From Cytophagales bacterium (lineage in GTDB: Bacteria > Bacteroidota > Bacteroidia > Cytophagales > Cyclobacteriaceae), in the NCBI GenBank assembly GCA_033344775.1, contig JAWPMT010000001.1:1087721-1151720 (forward strand): a DNA stretch of 64,000 nucleotides. The letters run 5' to 3'. The notes beneath the pieces are model-generated. The model was given only the letters and a program-made list of their open reading frames with translations, was not told the origin of the DNA and ran no database searches. Position 1 is the first letter of the stretch, and every line of letters begins with the position of its first letter. Below, one piece after another: positions 46,801 through 61,800 of the stretch. Position numbers and translations under genes: made by a program.

Positions 46801-49800
46801 TGATGGAACAAACAATGATGCTGGTGATCTGGATGCCAATGGCTCCATTACCTTCACTCCATCTACTACCAATAATGTATCGGCTACTACCGCCGCTGCC
46901 AGTTCTTATACATTCTCTTTAGCTACAGCAGGTGGAACTGACATTTCCAATGGTGGGACACATAATTCAGTAATCGTTTCTTACTCCACAACTGGATCTA
47001 CTACTACCGTAACTGGACTCTCCGGTGGCAACTATGTCATGACCATCACCGATGCTGATAACACCTGTGATCTCGAACATGCCTTCACAATCAATGACGA
47101 TGACACACAATTACCCGTTATTACTGTCGGCAATATCACAACTACCGATAATAGCACTTGTGATAATACTGTATTCAATGGTCAAGCTGATGCTTCCGCT
47201 GCAAATGTCGTTGCAGGTGGAACCGGTGATTACCGATTTGAGTGGGCAACTGCTGCGACTCCCGGCACAGTGATCGATAATGATAATATTCTTAATGATG
47301 TTGCAGGTGGAGAATATATTCTAACGGTTATCGATGATCAGACTGGGTGTATTTCCGCATCTGAAAGCGTAACTATTGGCGAGACCTTACCGACGATTAA
47401 TCCGGTCGTTTCCAATCAAGTAGACAACACCGTCTGTGATGGAACGAACAACGATGCAGGTGATCTGGATGCCAATGGTACCATTACTTTCACCCCTACT
47501 ACTACGGATAATGTTGCCGCAACTACCGCTGCGGCTACTTCTTATACCTTCTCATTGTCCACTGCTGGGGGAACGGCTATCGCTAATGGAGGAACACATA
47601 ATTCCGTAACTGTATCGTATAATACCACCGGTTCATCTTCTACTGTGACTGGACTTTCTGGTGGTAACTACATCATGACCATCACCGATGCTGATAACAC
47701 CTGTGACCTGGAACATTCATTTACCATTGCTGATGATGATACGGAACTACCCGTCATTACGGTCGGGAACATCTCCACTACTGATAATACTACTTGTGAC
47801 AATACTTCATTCACCGGTCAAGCTGATGCTTCCGCTGCTAATGTGGTTGCGGGAGGAACTGGTGATTACCGATTCGAGTGGGCTACTGACGCGGCGCCTG
47901 GTACAGTCATCGATAATGACAATGTCTTGAACGGTGTAGAAGGTGGTGATTATATCCTTACCGTCATTGACGACCAAACAGGTTGTATCTCCGCTTCTGT
48001 CGATGTAACCGTCGGGGAAACGCTACCTACCGTCAATCCGGTCGTTTCCAATCAAGTAGACAACACCGTCTGTGACGGAACAAACAATGATGCAGGTGAT
48101 CTGGATGCCAATGGTACCATTACTTTCACGCCAACTACCACCGACAATGTAGCGGCTACTACCGCTGCAGCCACGTCTTATACTTTCGCATTGTCCACTG
48201 CTGGTGGAACAGATATTGCTAATGGAGGAACACATAATTCCGTAATTGTATCGTATAATACCACCGGTTCATCTTCTACTGTAACTGGACTTTCTGGTGG
48301 TAACTACATCATGACCATCACCGATGCTGATAACACCTGTGATCTCGAACATGCCTTTACCATTGCCGATGATGATACCGAACTACCTGTCATTACGGTC
48401 GGGAACATCACCACTTCTGATAACACTACTTGTGACAATACTTCATTCACCGGTCAAGCTGATGCTTCCGCTGCTAATGTGGTTGCGGGAGGAACTGGTG
48501 ATTACCGATTCGAGTGGGCCACTGCCGCGGCGCCTGGTACAGTCATCGATAATGACAATGTCTTGAACGGTGTAGAAGGTGGTGATTATATCCTTACCGT
48601 CATTGACGACCAAACAGGTTGTATTTCCGCTGCTGTAGACGTAACCGTCGGGGAAACGCTACCTACCGTCAATCCGGTCGTTTCCAATCAAGTGGACAAC
48701 ACCGTCTGTGACGGAACAAACAATGATGCCGGTGATCTGGATGCCAATGGTTCCATTACTTTCACGCCAACTACCACCGACAATGTAGCGGCTACTACCG
48801 CTGCAGCCACGTCTTATACTTTCGCATTGTCCACTGCTGGTGGAACAGCTATCACTAATGGTGGAACACATGATGCTGTCGTGGTAACTTACACCACAAC
48901 CGGTTCATCTTCTATCGTAAGCGGACTTTCTGGTGGTAACTACATCATGACCATCACCGATGCTGATAACACCTGTGATCTCGAACATGCCTTTACCATC
49001 GCTGATGATGATACCGAACTACCCGTCATTACGGTCGGAAACATCTCCACTACTGATAACACTACTTGTGACAATACGGCTTTCAATGGTGAAGCCGATG
49101 CGTCTGCTGCTAATGTCGTTGTGGGTGGAACCGGTGACTATCGATTCGAATGGGCCACCGCTGCGGCGCCTGGTACAGTCATCGATAATGACAATGTCTT
49201 GAACGGTGTAGAAGGTGGTGATTATATCCTTACCGTCATTGACGACCAAACAGGTTGTATCTCCGCTGCTGTAGACGTAACCGTCGGTGAAACGCTACCT
49301 ACGGTCAATCCGGTCGTTTCCAATCAAGTGGACAACACCGTCTGTGACGGAACAAACAATGATGCCGGTGATCTGGATGCCAATGGTACCATTACTTTCA
49401 CGCCAACTACCACCGACAATGTAGCGGCTACTACCGCTGCAGCCACGTCTTATACTTTCGCATTGTCCACTGCTGGTGGAACAGCTATCGCTAATGGTGG
49501 AACACATGATGCTGTCGTGGTAACTTACACCACAACCGGTTCATCTTCTACCGTAACTGGACTTTCAGGCGGAAACTACATTATGACCATCACCGATGCT
49601 GATAACACCTGTGATCTCGAACATGCCTTTACCATAGCCGATGATGATACCGAACTACCCGTTATTACGGTCAGCAACATCACTACTTCCGAAAACATTA
49701 CTTGTGACAATACTTCATTCACCGGTCAAGCTGATGCTTCTGCTGTTAACGTAGTTGCAGGTGGAACTGGCGATTACCGATTCGAGTGGGCTACTGCCGC

Positions 49801-52800
49801 GGCGCCTGGTACAGTCATCGATAATGACAATGTCTTGAACGGTGTAGAAGGTGGTGATTATATCCTTACTGTAATTGACGACCAAACAGGTTGTATTTCC
49901 GCTGCTGTAGTCGTAACCGTCGGGGAAACGCTACCTACCGTCAATCCGGTCGTTTCCAATCAAGTGGACAACACCGTCTGTGACGGAACAAACAATGATG
50001 CAGGTGATCTGGATGCCAATGGTACCATTACTTTCACGCCAACTACCACCGACAATGTAGCGGCTACTACCGCTGCAGCCACGTCTTATACTTTCGCATT
50101 GTCCACTGCTGGTGGAACAGCTATTGCTAATGGAGGAACACATAATTCCGTAATTGTATCGTATAATACCACCGGTTCATCTTCTACTGTAACTGGACTT
50201 TCTGGTGGTAACTACATCATGACCATCACGGATGCCGATAACACCTGTGATCTCGAACATGCCTTTACCATCGCTGATGATGATACCGAACTACCTGTCA
50301 TTACCGTCGGCAACATCACCACTACTGATAATACTACTTGTGACAATACGGCTTTCAATGGTGAAGCCGATGCATCTGCTGCTAATGTCGTTGCGGGTGG
50401 AACCGGTGACTATCGATTCGAATGGGCTACTGCCGCGGCGCCTGGTACAGTCATCGATAATGACAATGTCTTGAACGGTGTAGAAGGTGGTGATTATATC
50501 CTTACCGTCATTGACGACCAAACAGGTTGTATTTCCGCTTCTGTTGACGTAACCGTCGGGGAAACGCTACCTACCGTCAATCCGGTCGTTTCCAATCAAG
50601 TAGACAACACCGTCTGTGACGGAACGAACAATGATGCAGGTGATCTGGATGCCAATGGTTCCATTACTTTCACGCCAACTACCACCGACAATGTAGCGGC
50701 TACTACCGCTGCAGCCACGTCTTATACTTTCGCATTGTCCACTGCTGGTGGAACAGCTATCACTAATGGTGGAACACATGATGCTGTCGTGGTAACTTAC
50801 ACCACAACCGGTTCATCTTCTATCGTAAGCGGACTTTCTGGTGGTAACTACATCATGACCATCACCGATGCTGATAACACCTGTGATCTCGAACATGCCT
50901 TTACCATAGCTGATGATGATACCGAACTACCCGTCATTACGGTCGGCAACATCTCCACTTCTGATAACACTACTTGTGACAATACTTCATTCACCGGTCA
51001 AGCTGATGCTTCTGCTGTTAACGTAGTTGCAGGTGGAACTGGCGATTACCGATTTGAATGGGCCACCGCTGCGGCGCCTGGTACAGTCATCGATAATGAC
51101 AATGTCTTGAACGGTGTAGAAGGTGGTGATTATATCCTTACTGTAATTGACGACCAAACAGGTTGTATCTCCGCTTCTGTCGATGTAACCGTCGGGGAAA
51201 CGCTACCTACCGTCAATCCGGTCGTTTCCAATCAAGTGGACAACACCGTCTGTGACGGAACAAACAATGATGCCGGTGATCTGGATGCCAATGGTACCAT
51301 TACCTTCACCCCCACTACCACCGACAATGTAGCGGCTACTACCGCTGCAGCCACGTCTTATACTTTCGCATTGTCCACTGCTGGTGGAACAGCTATCACT
51401 AATGGTGGAACACATAATGCTGTCGTGGTAACTTATACCATAACCGGTTCATCTTCTACCGTAACTGGACTTTCAGGCGGAAACTACATCATGACCATCA
51501 CCGATGCCGACAACACCTGTGATCTCGAACATGCCTTTACCATAGCCGATGATGATACCGAACTACCCGTTATTACGGTCGGCAACATCACTACTTCCGA
51601 TAACACTACTTGTGACAATACTTCATTCACCGGTCAAGCTGATGCTTCTGCTGTTAACGTAGTTGCAGGTGGAACTGGCGATTACCGATTCGAGTGGGCC
51701 ACTGCCGCAGCTCCTGGTACAGTCATCGATAATGACAATGTCCTGAACGGTGTTGAAGGTGGTGATTATATCCTTACCGTCATTGACGACCAAACAGGTT
51801 GTATTTCCGCTTCTGTTGACGTAACTGTCGGGGAAACGCTACCTACGGTCAATCCGGTGGTTTCCAATCAAGGAGACAACACCGTCTGTGACGGAACGAA
51901 CAATGATGCAGGTGATCTGGATGCCAATGGTACCATTACCTTCACCCCTACTACTACGGACAATGTTGCAGCTACTACCGCTGCAGCCACGTCTTATACT
52001 TTCGCATTGTCCACTGCTGGTGGAACAGCTATCGCTAATGGTGGAACACATAATGCTGTCGTGGTAACTTACACCACAACCGGTTCATCTTCTATCGTAA
52101 CCGGACTTTCTGATGGTAACTACATCATGACCATCACGGATGCCGATAACACCTGTGATCTCGAACATGCCTTTACCATCGCTGATGATGATACCGAACT
52201 ACCTGTCATTACCGTCGGCAACATCACCACTACTGATAATACTACTTGTGACAATACGGCTTTCAATGGTGAAGCCGATGCATCTGCTGCTAATGTCGTT
52301 GCGGGTGGAACCGGTGACTATCGATTCGAATGGGCTACTGCCGCGGCGCCTGGTACAGTCATCGATAATGACAATGTCTTGAACGGTGTAGAAGGTGGTG
52401 ATTATATCCTTACCGTCATTGACGACCAAACAGGTTGTGTTTCCGCTTCTGTTGACGTAACCGTCGGGGAAACGCTACCTACCGTCAATCCGGTCGTTTC
52501 CAATCAAGTAGACAACACCGTCTGTGACGGAACGAACAATGATGCAGGTGATCTGGATGCCAATGGTACCATTACCTTCACCCCTACTACTACGGACAAT
52601 GTTGCAGCTACTACCGCTGCAGCCACGTCTTATACTTTCGCATTGTCCACTGCTGGTGGAACAGCTATCGCTAATGGTGGAACACATAATGCTGTCGTGG
52701 TAACTTACACCACAACCGGTTCATCTTCTATCGTAACCGGACTTTCTGGTGGTAACTACATCATGACCATCACCGATGCTGATAACACCTGTGATCTCGA

Positions 52801-55800
52801 ACATGCCTTTACCATAGCTGATGATGATACCGAACTACCTGTCATTACCGTCGGCAACATCACCACTACTGATAATACTACTTGTGACAATACGGCTTTC
52901 AATGGTGAAGCCGATGCATCTGCTGCTAATGTCGTTGCGGGTGGAACCGGTGACTATCGATTCGAATGGGCCACCGCTGCGGCTCCTGGAACAGTCATTG
53001 ATAATGACAATGTCTTAAATGATGTAGATGGAGGTGATTATATCCTTACTGTAATTGACGACCAAACAGGTTGTATCTCCGCTTCTGTCGATGTAACTGT
53101 CGGTGAAACGCTACCTACAGTCAATCCGGTCGTTTCCAATCAAGTGGACAACACCGTTTGTGACGGAACAAACAATGATGCAGGTGATCTGGATGCCAAT
53201 GGCACCATTACCTTCACCCCTACTACCACGGACAATGTAGCGGCTACTACCGCTGCAGCCACGTCTTATACTTTCGCATTGTCCACTGCTGGTGGAACGG
53301 CTATCGCTAATGGTGGAACACATGATGCTGTCGTGGTAACTTACACCACAACCGGTTCATCTTCTACCGTAACTGGACTTTCAGGCGGAAACTACATCAT
53401 GACCATCACCGATGCCGACAACACCTGTGATCTCGAACATGCCTTTACCATAGCTGATGATGATACCGAACTACCCGTCATTACGGTCGGCAACATCACT
53501 ACTTCCGATAACACTACTTGTGACAATACGGCTTTCAATGGTGAAGCCGATGCGTCTGCTGCTAATGTAGTTGCGGGTGGAACCGGTGACTATCGATTCG
53601 AATGGGCTACTGCCGCGGCGCCTGGTACAGTCATCGATAATGACAATGTCTTGAACGGTGTAGAAGGTGGTGATTATATCCTTACCGTCATTGACGACCA
53701 AACAGGTTGTATCTCCGCTTCTGTCGATGTAACCGTCGGGGAAACGCTACCTACGGTCAATCCGGTGGTTTCCAATCAAGGAGACAACACCGTCTGTGAC
53801 GGAACGAACAATGATGCAGGTGATCTGGATGCCAATGGTACCATTACCTTCACCCCTACTACTACGGACAATGTTGCAGCTACTACCGCTGCAGCCACGT
53901 CTTATACTTTCGCATTGTCCACTGCTGGTGGAACAGCTATCGCTAATGGTGGAACACATAATGCTGTCGTGGTAACTTACACCACAACCGGTTCATCTTC
54001 TATCGTAACCGGACTTTCTGGTGGTAACTACATCATGACCATCACGGATGCCGATAACACCTGTGATCTCGAACATGCATTTACCATCGCTGATGATGAT
54101 ACCGAACTACCTGTCATTACCGTCGGCAACATCACCACTACTGATAATACTACTTGTGACAATACGGCTTTCAATGGTGAAGCCGATGCATCTGCTGCTA
54201 ATGTCGTTGCGGGTGGAACCGGTGACTATCGATTCGAATGGGCCACCGCTGCGGCTCCTGGAACAGTCATTGATAATGACAATGTCTTGAATGATGTAGA
54301 TGGAGGTGATTATATCCTTACTGTAATTGACGACCAAACAGGTTGTATCTCCGCTTCTGTCGACGTAACCGTCGGGGAAACTTTACCAGTTATTGATGCT
54401 AATGTAACAGCCCAGGCAGATAATACGATTTGCGATACTTCAAACAATGGTGCATTGGACCCTGATGCCAACGGTAGTATCACTTTTGCTCCTTTAACAG
54501 GGGTCACTTCTTCAAATAACTACACATTCGCTCTTGAAACTGCCGGCGGAACGGCCATCAATGATGGAGACGCCTATCTCGGTGCTACAGTAAATTATGA
54601 TGACGATGCCACTGGCTCCACTTCTACTACTGTCACTGGTTTATCAGGAGGCAATTATGTCATAACCATTACCGATCTGGACAATCAATGCACCAATGAA
54701 CATGCATTTACTATCGCAAATGATGATACAGACGTTCCGGTCATCACATTAGGAAATATCAGCATAACCCAAAATGTCACTTGTGATAATACGGCATACA
54801 CGGGCCAGGCAGATGCGTCAGGTGCTACTGCTGTTACCGGTGGAACCGGTGATTATCGATATGAGTGGGCCACGGCCGCAGCTCCAGGAACAGTAATTGA
54901 TAATGATGCCATTCTTGATGGTGTCGCCGGTGGTGAATACATTTTCACTGTAATCGATGATCAAACCGGATGTGTTTCTGTAGCTCAGAACGTTACTATT
55001 GGTGAAACCTTACCCACCGTAAATCCAGTAGTCTCAGCACAGGCGGATAACACTGTCTGTGACGGAACGAACAATGACGCAGGAGATCTTGATGCTAACG
55101 GTACCATTACTTTCACCCCTACCACTACGGATAATGTAGCAGCCACAACAGCTGCAGCTTCGTCCTATTCATACTCCTTAGCTACTGCCGGAGGAACAGC
55201 AATTGCAAATGGAAGTACCTTCAATTCGGTTTTGATCTCCTACTCCATCGTCGGGTCGACCTCAACCATTACTGGGCTTTCCGGAGGGAATTATATCATG
55301 ACCATTACCGATGCAGATAATACCTGTGACCTGGAATATGCGTTTACAATCGCCGATGATGATTCGGAATTACCTGAAATTACTTTAGGAAATATCAGCA
55401 TTACTCAAAACGTAACTTGTGACAATTCAGCTTATACGGGTGCAGCTGATGCATCAGGGGCTACGGCAGTAACGGGAGGTACAGGTGACTATCGATATGA
55501 GTGGGCCACTGCTGCCGCTCCAGGTACCGTAATCGACAATGATGCCATTCTGAATAATGTGGCTGGTGGTGATTACATCTTCACGGTTATCGACGATCAA
55601 ACGGGTTGTGTTTCTGCCTCAGAAAGTGTCACTATTGGAGAAACCTTACCAACCGTCAATCCTGTTGTTTCAGCTCAAGCGGACAACACAGTATGTGATG
55701 GTTCTAATAATGACGCAGGTGATTTAGATGCCAATGGTACGATCACCTTCACCCCTACCACTACCGATAACGTTGCAGCTACTACGGCCGCGGCCTCTTC

Positions 55801-58800
55801 TTACACATTTGCATTGTCTACTTCTGGAGGAACAGCTATCGCTAATGGAGCTACTCATAATTCAGTTGTGGTATCATACACAACCACAGGATCGAGTACC
55901 ATCGTTACCGGACTTTCGGGAGGAAATTATATCATGACGATTACAGATGCGGATAATACCTGTGATCTGGAGCACGCATTTACCTTAAATGATGATGATA
56001 CCGAACTACCAGTCATTACGGTCGGTAACATAACATTAACTCAAAATGTCACTTGTGACAATACAGCTTATACTGGTGAGGCCGATGCTTCAGGGGCTAC
56101 CGCTGTTACTGGCGGAACAGGTGATTACAGATATGAGTGGGCCACAGCCGCAGCTCCAGGCACTGTCATCGACAATGACGCCATTCTGAATAATGTAGCC
56201 GGCGGTGATTACATCTTCACGGTTATTGATGATCAAACAGGTTGTGTTTCAGCTTCTGAAAGCATAACGATCGGAGAAACCTTACCAACGGTGAATCCTG
56301 TTGTATCCAATCAAGTGGACAATACGGTCTGTGACGGGACGAACAATAATGCAGGTGATTTAGATGCCAATGGTACGATCACCTTCACCCCTACCACTAC
56401 CAATAACGTTGCAGCTACTACGGCCGCGGCCTCTTCTTACACCTTCGCATTGTCTACTGCCGGAGGAACAGCTATCGCCAATGGAGCTACTCATAATTCA
56501 GTAGTGGTGTCATACACGACCACAGGATCGAGTACTATCGTTACCGGACTTTCCGGAGGTAATTACATCATGACGATTACAGATGCGGATAATACCTGTG
56601 ATCTGGAACATGCATTTACCATCAATGATGATGATACTGAGTTACCAGTTATTACAGTCGGTAACATAGCAATTACTCCAAACACGACCTGTGATAATAC
56701 TTCATTCACTGGACAGGCAAACGCATCTGGGGCTTCTGCCGTAACAGGTGGAACTGGTGATTACCGATATGAGTGGGCAACTGCTGCAACTCCTGGTACC
56801 GTAATCGATTCTGACGCCACGCTAAATGGTGTTGCGGGTGGTGATTATATCCTTACCGTCATAGATGACCAAACAGGTTGTGTCTCTGCTTCAGAAAGCG
56901 TTACTATCGGAGAAACACTGCCTGTCGTTGATGCCAACGTGACGGCTCAGGTTGATAATACGGTTTGTGACGGAACCAACAATGACGCGGCCGATCTGGA
57001 TGCTAATGGTACCATTACCTTCGAACCGGAAACCGGTGGTGCTTCCTCTAACAATTACACATTCTCACTTGCTACCTCAGGGGGAACAACTATCAATGAC
57101 GGAGATGCATTTCTTGGTGAAAATGTTAATTATGACGATGACGCGACTGGTTCAACGTCCACCACTGTAACTGGGCTTTCGGGAGGAAGCTTTGTGATGA
57201 CAATTACAGATCAGGATAATCAATGTACAGTTGAACATGCCTTTTCCATCGCTGATGATGATACACAACTACCAACAATTGCTGTCGGAAGTATTGCGAT
57301 TACTCCAAATACCACGTGTGATAATACTTCGTTCACTGGACAAGCAAACGCATCCGGGGCTTCTGCTGTAACAGGCGGAACTGGTGATTACCGATACGAG
57401 TGGGCTACTGCTGCTGCTCCTGGTACAGTGATTGATAATGACGCCACTTTAAACGGCGTTGCCGGAGGTGAGTATATTCTTACCGTAATTGATGACCAAA
57501 CTGGCTGTGTTTCTGCATCCCAAAATGTTACTATCGGAGAAGTCCTTCCTGTTGTCGATGCTAACGTAACTGCTCAGGTGGACAATACCGTTTGTGATGG
57601 AACCAACAATGACGCGGCCGATCTGGATGCCAATGGCACAATTACCTTCGAACCTGAAACCGGTGGAGCTTCCTCTAACAACTACACATTCTCACTTGCT
57701 ACGGCAGGAGGAACGACCATCAATGATGGGGATAATTACCTTGGTGTAGCAGTAAGTTACGATGATGATGCAACCGGATCTACTTCTACTGTGGTTACCG
57801 GATTATCCGGAGGAAACTATGTGATGACGGTAACCGATCAGGATAATCAGTGTACAGTTGAACATGCCTTTTCCATCGCTGATGATGACACGGAACTACC
57901 ATCAATTTCAGTTGGTAATATTGCTATAACGCAAAACTCCACTTGTGACAATACTTCTTTCACTGGACAAGCAAACGCATCCGGGGCTTCTGCCGTAACA
58001 GGCGGAACCGGTGATTACCGATACGAATGGGCTACTGCAGCAACCCCTGGAACAGTAATTGACAATGACGCCATTCTTAATGGTGTTGCGGGGGGTGAGT
58101 ACATCCTTACCGTAATCGACGATCAAACGGGTTGTGTTTCTGCTTCACAGAATGTAACTATCGGAGAAACACTACCGGTTGTTGATCCAAACGTGACCGC
58201 TCAGGAAGACAATACCGTTTGTGATGGGACGAACAACGATGCGGCCGATCTCGATGCCAATGGATCCATCACATTTACACCGCTGACAGGAGTATCTTCT
58301 TCTAATAATTACACCTTCTCACTTGAAACAGATGCTGGTGCAGCTATTGCTGATGGTGGTTCTCACCTTGGTGTTACGGTCAGCTATGATGACGATGCGA
58401 CAGGATCTACTGCCACTACTGTTACCGGATTATCAGGAGGTAATTATGTAATGACAATAACTGATCAGGATAATCAGTGTACTGTTGAGCACGCGTTTAC
58501 TATCGCTGACGATGATACTAATTTGCCCACAATTACAGTAGGAAATATTACCATTACTGAAAATGTGACCTGTAATGGCGCAGCATTCACCGGTCAAGCT
58601 GATGCTTCGGGTGCCACCGCGGTTACCGGTGGTACAGGAGATTACCGATACGAATGGGCTACAGCGGCGGCTCCTGGTACTGTCATTGATAATGATGCTG
58701 TACTAAATGGCGTTGCTGGTGGCGATTATATCCTTACCGTGATCGATGATCAAACTGGTTGCGTTTCTGCTACTACCGATGTAACCATTGGAGAAACTTT

Positions 58801-61800
58801 GCCAACCGTCAACCCTGTCGTCTCTGCTCAAGCGGATAATACGGTCTGTGATGGAACAAACAATGATGGATCCGACCTGGATGCCAATGGTACCATTACC
58901 TTCACGCCTACTACTACGGACAATGTTGCAGCAACTACCGCAGCAGCTTCCTCTTACACTTTCGCATTGAGCACCGCTGGCGGTACTTCCATCGCAAATG
59001 GTGGAACGCATAATACGGTAGTCGTTTCTTACAGCACGACTGGTTTGACTTCTACCGTAACCGGACTTTCTGGTGGAAACTACATCATGACCATCACGGA
59101 TGCTGATAATACCTGTGATCTGGAACATGCATTTACCATTGCCGATGACGATACCGACTTGCCTACCATCACAGTAGGAAATATTACCATTACTGAAAAT
59201 GTAACCTGTAATGGCGCAGCATTCACCGGTCAAGCTGATGCTTCTGGTGCAACAGCAGTTACAGGTGGTACAGGAGACTATAGATACGAATGGGCTACAG
59301 CGGCAGCACCGGGTACGGTCATTGATAATGATGCTGTGCTAAATGGCGTTGCTGGTGGCGATTATATCCTTACCGTGATTGATGATCAAACGGGCTGTGC
59401 ATCTGCTGCTACTGATGTAACCATTGGCGAAACTTTGCCAACCGTCAACCCTGTCGTCTCTGCTCAAGCGGATAACACCGTCTGTGACGGAACAAACAAT
59501 GATGGATCCGACCTGGATGCCAATGGTACCATTACCTTCACGCCTACTACTACGGACAATGTTGCGGCAACTACTGCGGCAGCTTCCTCTTACACATTCT
59601 CCTTGAGTACTGCTGGTGGTACTGCCATCGCAAATGGTGGAACGCATAATACGGTAGTGGTTTCTTATGGTACTACTGGTTTGACTTCTACCGTGACAGG
59701 ACTTTCAGGTGGTAACTACATCATGACCATCACCGATGCCGATAATACCTGTGATCTGGAACATGCATTTACTATCGCCGATGACGATACAGACTTACCT
59801 ACCATCACGGTAGGAAATATAACCATCACTGAAAATGTGACCTGTAATGGCGCAGCATTCACCGGTCAAGCTGATGCTTCTGGTGCCACCGCGGTTACCG
59901 GTGGTACAGGAGATTACCGATACGAATGGGCTACAGCGGCGGCTCCTGGTACTGTCATTGATAATGATGCTGTGCTAAATGGCGTTGCTGGTGGCGATTA
60001 TATCCTTACCGTGATCGATGATCAAACTGGTTGCGTTTCTGCTGCTACTGATGTAACCATTGGAGAAACTTTGCCAACGGTCAACCCTGTCGTCTCTGCT
60101 CAAGCGGATAACACGGTCTGTGACGGAACAAACAATGATGGATCCGACCTGGATGCCAATGGTACCATTACCTTCACGCCTACTACTACGGACAATGTTG
60201 CAGTAACTACCGCAGCAGCTTCCTCTTACACTTTCGCATTGAGCACCGCTGGCGGTACTGCTATCGCAAATGGTGGAACGCATAATACGGTAGTCGTTTC
60301 TTACAGCACGACTGGTTTGACTTCTACCGTAACCGGACTTTCTGGTGGAAACTACATCATGACCATCACGGATGCTGATAATACCTGTGATCTGGAACAT
60401 GCATTTACCATTGCCGATGACGATACCGACTTGCCTACCATCACAGTAGGAAATATTACCATTACTGAAAATGTGACCTGTAATGGCGCAGCATTCACCG
60501 GTCAAGCTGATGCTTCTGGTGCTACAGCAGTTACAGGTGGTACAGGAGATTATCGATACGAGTGGGCTACGGCAGCTGCTCCTGGTACGGTCATTGATAA
60601 TGATGCTGTGCTTAATGGCGTCGCTGGTGGCGATTATATCCTTACTGTGATTGATGATCAAACGGGTTGTGCATCTGCTGCTACCGATGTAACCATCGGA
60701 GAAACTTTACCAACCGTCAACCCTGTCGTTTCTGCTCAGGCGGATAATACCGTCTGTGATGGAACCAACAATGATGGATCCGACCTGGATGCCAATGGTA
60801 CCATTACCTTCACCCCTACTACCACCGATAATGTTGCGGCAACTACTGCGGCAGCTTCCTCTTACACATTCGCCTTGAGTACTGCTGGTGGTACTGCAAT
60901 CGCAAATGGTGGAACACATAATTCAGTAGTCGTTTCTTATGGCACTACTGGTTTGACTTCTACCGTGACAGGACTTTCAGGTGGCAACTACATCATGACC
61001 ATTACCGATGCCGATAATACCTGTGATCTAGAACACGCATTTACTATAGCCGATGACGATACGGACTTGCCGATCATCACAGTAGGTAACATAGTGATTA
61101 CACCAAATACTACTTGTGATAATACCGCTTATAATGGTCAAGCCGATGCTTCAGGGGCTACTGCGGTTACAGGTGGTACAGGAGACTATCGATACGAGTG
61201 GGCTACGGCGGCAGCGCCAGGTACGGTAATTGATTCAGATGCCATATTGAATAACGACGGTGCCGCTTCAACGACTGGTGTACCGGGAGGAAATTACATT
61301 CTTACAGTAATTGACGATCAAACAGGTTGTATTTCAGCTGTCCAAAGTGTGACCGTAGGCGAAACCTTGCCGACTATCACTATAAATACTACTCTGGATA
61401 GGAGCGACTTTGGTTGCTCCGGAACAAACACAGGTCAACTCACTGCGTCTGTTGCAGGCGGCTCTACAGGTTTCACATTGACCTGGTACAGTGGAACTTC
61501 AGCAAGCGGAACCGCAATCAATGCTGAGACGGATACCGATAATATCATATCAAATCTTTCTTCAGGGTTTTATACCGTCGAAGTTCAAAACAACACAACA
61601 CTATGTACGGAGACTGAGACCATTGAAGTAACTTCTCAGACACTGACGCTGACACCCGTCACTACTTCAACCGATCAAACCACTTGTAATCTGGAAAATG
61701 GTGTGGCTGAAGTTACCAGCGTGACGGTGACCGGCACCCCTGTTGGAGCAACACCGACCTACAAGTACGATTGGTTCCTTGGAGCTACGCAACTGATCGA

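Larger units (their letters stand above)
46742..61357 (+). repeat. Tandem array of 23 SprB-like double-domain units in the adhesin
   Basis: Units are counted from the codon for Gly in GETLPT(V/I). Starts are at 46742, 47378, 48014, 48650, 49286, 49922, 50558, 51194, 51830, 52466, 53102, 53738, 54374, 55001, 55637, 56273, 56909, 57536, 58163, 58790, 59426, 60062 and 60698, and the array ends before 61358. Eighteen intervals are 636 bases, four are 627, one is 660. Each unit has two SprB-like domains: the first with CDGTNND..DLDANG, ending ADDDTELP, the second with TCDN..GGTGDYR(F/Y)EWA, ending VT(V/I)GE. Each domain has one cysteine near either end, so four per unit. Confidence 0.97.

Noticed and set aside
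48023-53959. Family of near-identical minus-strand frames of 70 codons (MCSTISDSC type) every 636 bases
   Set aside because: They are the antisense of the adhesin repeat, follow its period exactly, and have no start signals or known family.
48324-54290. Plus-strand 80-codon frames (M(L/P)ITPVISNM type) recurring in the array
   Set aside because: Out-of-frame shadows of the adhesin; the adhesin frame is continuous through all of them.
46742-61357. Possible CRISPR array because of regular repeats
   Set aside because: The repeats are 636 bp long, contiguous, coding in one frame and without unique spacers; no cas gene is present.
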